The notes under the pieces were generated by a model. It was not told where the DNA came from, searched no databases, and was given only the letters and a program-made list of their open reading frames with translations. DNA of 64,000 nt from Rhodamnia argentea (Eukaryota; Streptophyta; Magnoliopsida; Myrtales; Myrtaceae). This document shows positions 61,011 to 64,000 of this stretch, in pieces. The DNA lies in NCBI RefSeq assembly GCF_020921035.1, contig NC_063155.1, positions 15,767,311 to 15,831,310 on the forward strand, in the 5' to 3' direction. Position 1 is the stretch's first letter, and each line of letters starts with the position of its first letter. The position numbers were made by a program, and so were the translations under genes.

Positions 61011-62396
61011 ATGCCGTTGGGGAAGTATTACTGCGACTACTGCGACAAGCAATTCCAAGACACCCCCTCCGCTCGCAAACGCCATCTTCAGGGCCTCTCT
61101 CACCTCCGCGCCAAAGCTCTCTGGTTCGATTCCCTCCACGGTAACTCCTCCCTCCTCATCCTCCTCCTCCTCCTCCTCCTCCTCCCTCAATCCGTGCTTT
61201 TGTGTGTGTGTGTGTCTGTGTGTTTTGCGCAGCTGCAAGCCGATGATCGTTGACCCATTTCGCTACTGATTGCAGAACCGAACCGGGCCGTCGCCGAGGG
61301 CTACGTCAGAGGAGTCTGCAATCGTTTCGTCAATACGGTAGCCCTTTTCTTTTCTGGGTCAATTCGTCTTGTCGCGTCGGTTAATTGTGCTCGCCTGATT
61401 GTCTCGTGACTCTTGAATCGGTGTTGTCCACGATGTGTTTGATGCATGAACATGTATGTATTCGTGGTCGCTGCTTATTTAAGTCTCGGTTTCGCCAGGG
61501 CTTTTGTCAGTACGGGGATTCGTGTAAATACTTTCACCCCAAGAGCATTCCAACTCCACCTCCGCGAACCGCAAGTGGTGGGTTCTTAAATTTTTTTCAT
61601 TTGTGTCCTGTTTCTTTTATGCTGTCGAAGGATCTTTCTTTTTTCTTTTTCTTTTTCTTTTTTTTCCTGTTTCACCCTCATTAAACGTCCGTGGCGTGTT
61701 CTTTGCTTACTTGATGGTTTGTAATTTGTTCGGGTTGGCATCGCAGATAATGCTCGGTCAACGGTGATCCCGGGCAGTCATCTAGTCGGGGGCACCTCTT
61801 CACAAGGTACTATTGATGAGAATTTATTGTTCTGGCTTGCCTGTTTTGGATTGCTGTATTGTTCATTGCCAGTGAGAGAAAGAGAACGAATCTGAGATGA
61901 TTTCGAATTCAAGTGTACATTCATTGGGTTCAAAGCATTGCTTGTAGAAATTGTTTGCGTTGAAGATGGAGCGGTAATCGGAAGTCTGATCAGCCTGTGG
62001 TTCAGAAATAATTTGCTAAGAAATTGTAGACAGAAGTGATAAAGTCTATGCTTTTCAAAGCTTTCTACTGATGACTTCTTTACTTTACTGGGGAAGAGAG
62101 CATCTCTAACTAGCTAGAATTGTTCCAAACGTGTATCTATTAGTATTATGCACAAATCTGGTTATCACCATTAGCTACAATCGAAATATTTCTCTATGTT
62201 TCGAAACCGTGATATTCCAGTGCGCTCTTCATTTGTGTTCTTTCAGTGCTTATTTCTATGAATTTCTCCATTGCCAGGCAATGTGGTGGTGGCAGATGGT
62301 ACGGGCATGGCCACAGCCTGGGGGAATCTCCCCCCATCGCTAAAGCCTCCACCCGAGGGTGGATATCTGCCTTTGCCTTTTCTTGACTGGGGATAA
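61011..62396 (+). CDS. ZMAT5/U11-U12 20K-like zinc-finger protein (plant C3H3 type)
   Basis: Exons 61011..61140, 61276..61337, 61499..61577, 61747..61806 and 62278..62396 join in phase to 149 aa. The N-terminus is a U1-type C2H2 finger: C8, C11, H25, H31 in CDYCDKQFQDTPSARKRHLQ. A CCCH finger follows: C58-x8-C67-x5-C73-x3-H77 (CKYFH). The C-terminus is proline-rich and ends PLPFLDWG, as I recall for the plant C3H3 family. This finger pair in this order is that of ZMAT5, the 20-kDa protein of the U11/U12 minor spliceosome, so a role in minor-intron splicing in the nucleus is likely. The ATG is the first after a purine-rich leader. All junctions are GT-AG. Confidence 0.9.
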
Positions 62397-64000
62397 ACAT
62401 GTTGTTTCATCTGAAGCTTCGGGGATAGATGTAGCAAGAAATCAGAGTGTCATCTTCAATGTGCGTGATGTGGTTAGTCATTCTTGTTCAGCCATGAGCT
62501 GAAAAGACTGTATGTAGGATGTAGCAACATTTGGTCATAGTCTTCTACTGCTCCTGAAGCCTGAAGCATGTAGCCGATTGTTACTTTTTGGTGCAGTGGG
62601 TTGGTGAGTTCCTTATGTTTACTTTTCTGCATGTGGTTTGCTTACTGGTCAATGAATCATCAAAACCTGTGTTTAAAAACCTGAGAACCATAACGAATAA
62701 CCCCTTGGAAGTAAAAGATGGTAAACTAAACATATGAACTTCTGCAAGTAGGACTTCTCATAAGTTATGTATCGAACTCTTATCCCAACTCCTGGAGATG
62801 TGTCCAAACTTGTGCATGAAAATACAAATTATAAAAGCCAAGATATATATGTCGAGCCAAGTGCAGCTTGTGCATGCATCAGTCTTCAAAATAAGGAAGT
62901 ATCATCGTACGCTTTTCTCCTGTTGAATCTGGATAGTGAAAAATAGCTTTATCAGCTTGATCCCTGTTGCGGATCTTTGGCACCTCTATTCACTACAAAT
63001 GTAAGTGAGAAGTCTCGTTAGGTATTGAATGTTTACAAAACTTGAGTTGCATGAGTTTGGGTATCCTCTGCTTGATGTGAAGCTTATGGCATAATGCAGG
63101 ATTCATTCGTATTGATGAATGTATGGAGACATCCTACATTTATACAGCTCTAGTTACCAGTCTTATCTCTCATTAAATTGGCACGACGGCTATTTAATAA
63201 GTAGAACTGGATGTGGACATACTTCACATGCAATCGCCGGTGTCAACCATTAAAGGAGGTTAAGTAGTTGTTTTCAAACAAGATCATTTTACTAACAAGT
63301 TAGCTCATAACAAGCTTGGCTTGAATTTTGAGATCCAGGATCTCATTCCAAGTCCGATCTTGCCATTGTCAGGTAAATTGTTGTCGGCACTTACTCTCAT
63401 TGAACACATTGCCTGGATCTGATGTCACTTGTGGTCTATATTCCTTAATTCTGACGGGCGGGCCAGACAAGCATAAGATTTTATATAAGTTTTCGTCGAC
63501 ATATATACCACTGAATGACATTAAATTGCTCAACTTATAACTTCTAAATAAGCTGTCGGCATGTACTGCTGAACGACATTAAATTGCTCAACTTGACTCA
63601 TGGGAGCCAAGAGAAATTATGCAAGATTATGGTTTGCTGGGAAAATTGAGGATTCCACTTTGTCTGATTTAAGAATTGCAAGTGCTTTTTTCTCCTGTAT
63701 TTAGACCTTTGCAATGAAAGCTCTAAAGAGTTGCCTTCTGACTCAGGTAAGTAAACATTTTGTTGGTCTTTCAGTGGTACATGTTCTATGTTTCTCTTAC
63801 AAGGACAATCAGTTAGTGAAGTAGCCGGGTTGCATCTGAATGGAAGGTTGCATGTGAATTTCATGTACACCATATGGTTGAGGTGCGGTGGTGGATGGCG
63901 GTTTTTAGGTAATGTCACTATTCTCCTTAGTAGTAAATTCTACGCCACACGATGACCTCGACATTGTTCATTGAGGTCGTCAATGATGGCAATAACAACT
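62397..64000. other. Downstream of zinc-finger gene, no further gene recognised
   Basis: The first few hundred bases are likely 3' UTR. A short direct repeat (CTGAATGACATTAAATTGCT and CTGAACGACATTAAATTGCT, at about 63510 and 63570) lies in an otherwise plain stretch. I see no supported coding region up to the window end. Confidence 0.4.

Overview
The window is plant nuclear DNA, almost certainly from a woody eudicot. The genes have many short, plant-like GT-AG introns, and the products are plant families: SRO/RCD1-type PARP-like proteins, a plant GSK3/SHAGGY kinase, an RPAP2/RIMA-type CTD phosphatase homologue and a plant ZMAT5-type zinc finger. Intergenic space is AT-rich and full of Ty3/gypsy and hAT debris. 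The tandem SRO5-like cluster and the style of repeats make me lean to Myrtaceae (eucalypt group), but the sequence alone does not prove this.

Region 1 (1-17,100) is a tandem array of SRO units on the minus strand. Unit 1 (1-5,570) and unit 3 (11,891-17,075) each carry an SRO5-like gene. Unit 2, between them, survives only as a spacer (5,581-6,120) and a gene 3' end (about 9,181-9,640). The unit 3 gene reads through without a break. The unit 1 gene has a one-base insertion in its PARP-like exon. In both, the 96-nt exon encoding the second half of the RST domain is tandemly repeated (three versions in unit 1, two in unit 3). It follows an intron that appears to use a GC donor.

Region 2 (17,100-38,600) is a graveyard. 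Two inverted fragments of a PERK-like receptor kinase come first. Then follows a dead SPT16 (FACT subunit) gene spread over 17 kb in four collinear pieces, split by three insertions: a 10.9-kb Ty3/gypsy element with LTRs of about 3 kb (21,783-32,697), a 3.8-kb hAT element with perfect 8-bp target duplications (33,648-37,470), and a solo-LTR-like insert of about 0.55 kb (37,851-38,396).

Region 3 (38,600-44,000) has no recognised gene but holds a 1.1-kb non-autonomous hAT with perfect 8-bp target duplications, TTCGG/CCGAA subterminal repeats and a possible captured gene fragment. An AT-rich foldback element also lies here.

Region 4 (44,000-64,000) is the conserved gene block, all on the plus strand: an RPAP2/RIMA homologue (6 exons, 668 aa), a GSK3/SHAGGY-like kinase (12 coding exons plus a 5' UTR intron, 408 aa), and a ZMAT5/C3H3-like zinc-finger protein (5 exons, 149 aa). 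Two MITEs lie between the first two genes. These genes serve Pol II assembly, kinase signalling and probably minor-spliceosome function. They are neighbours by position, not one pathway. All exon coordinates were read by eye from splice signals, reading phase and family knowledge; no database or transcript was consulted.
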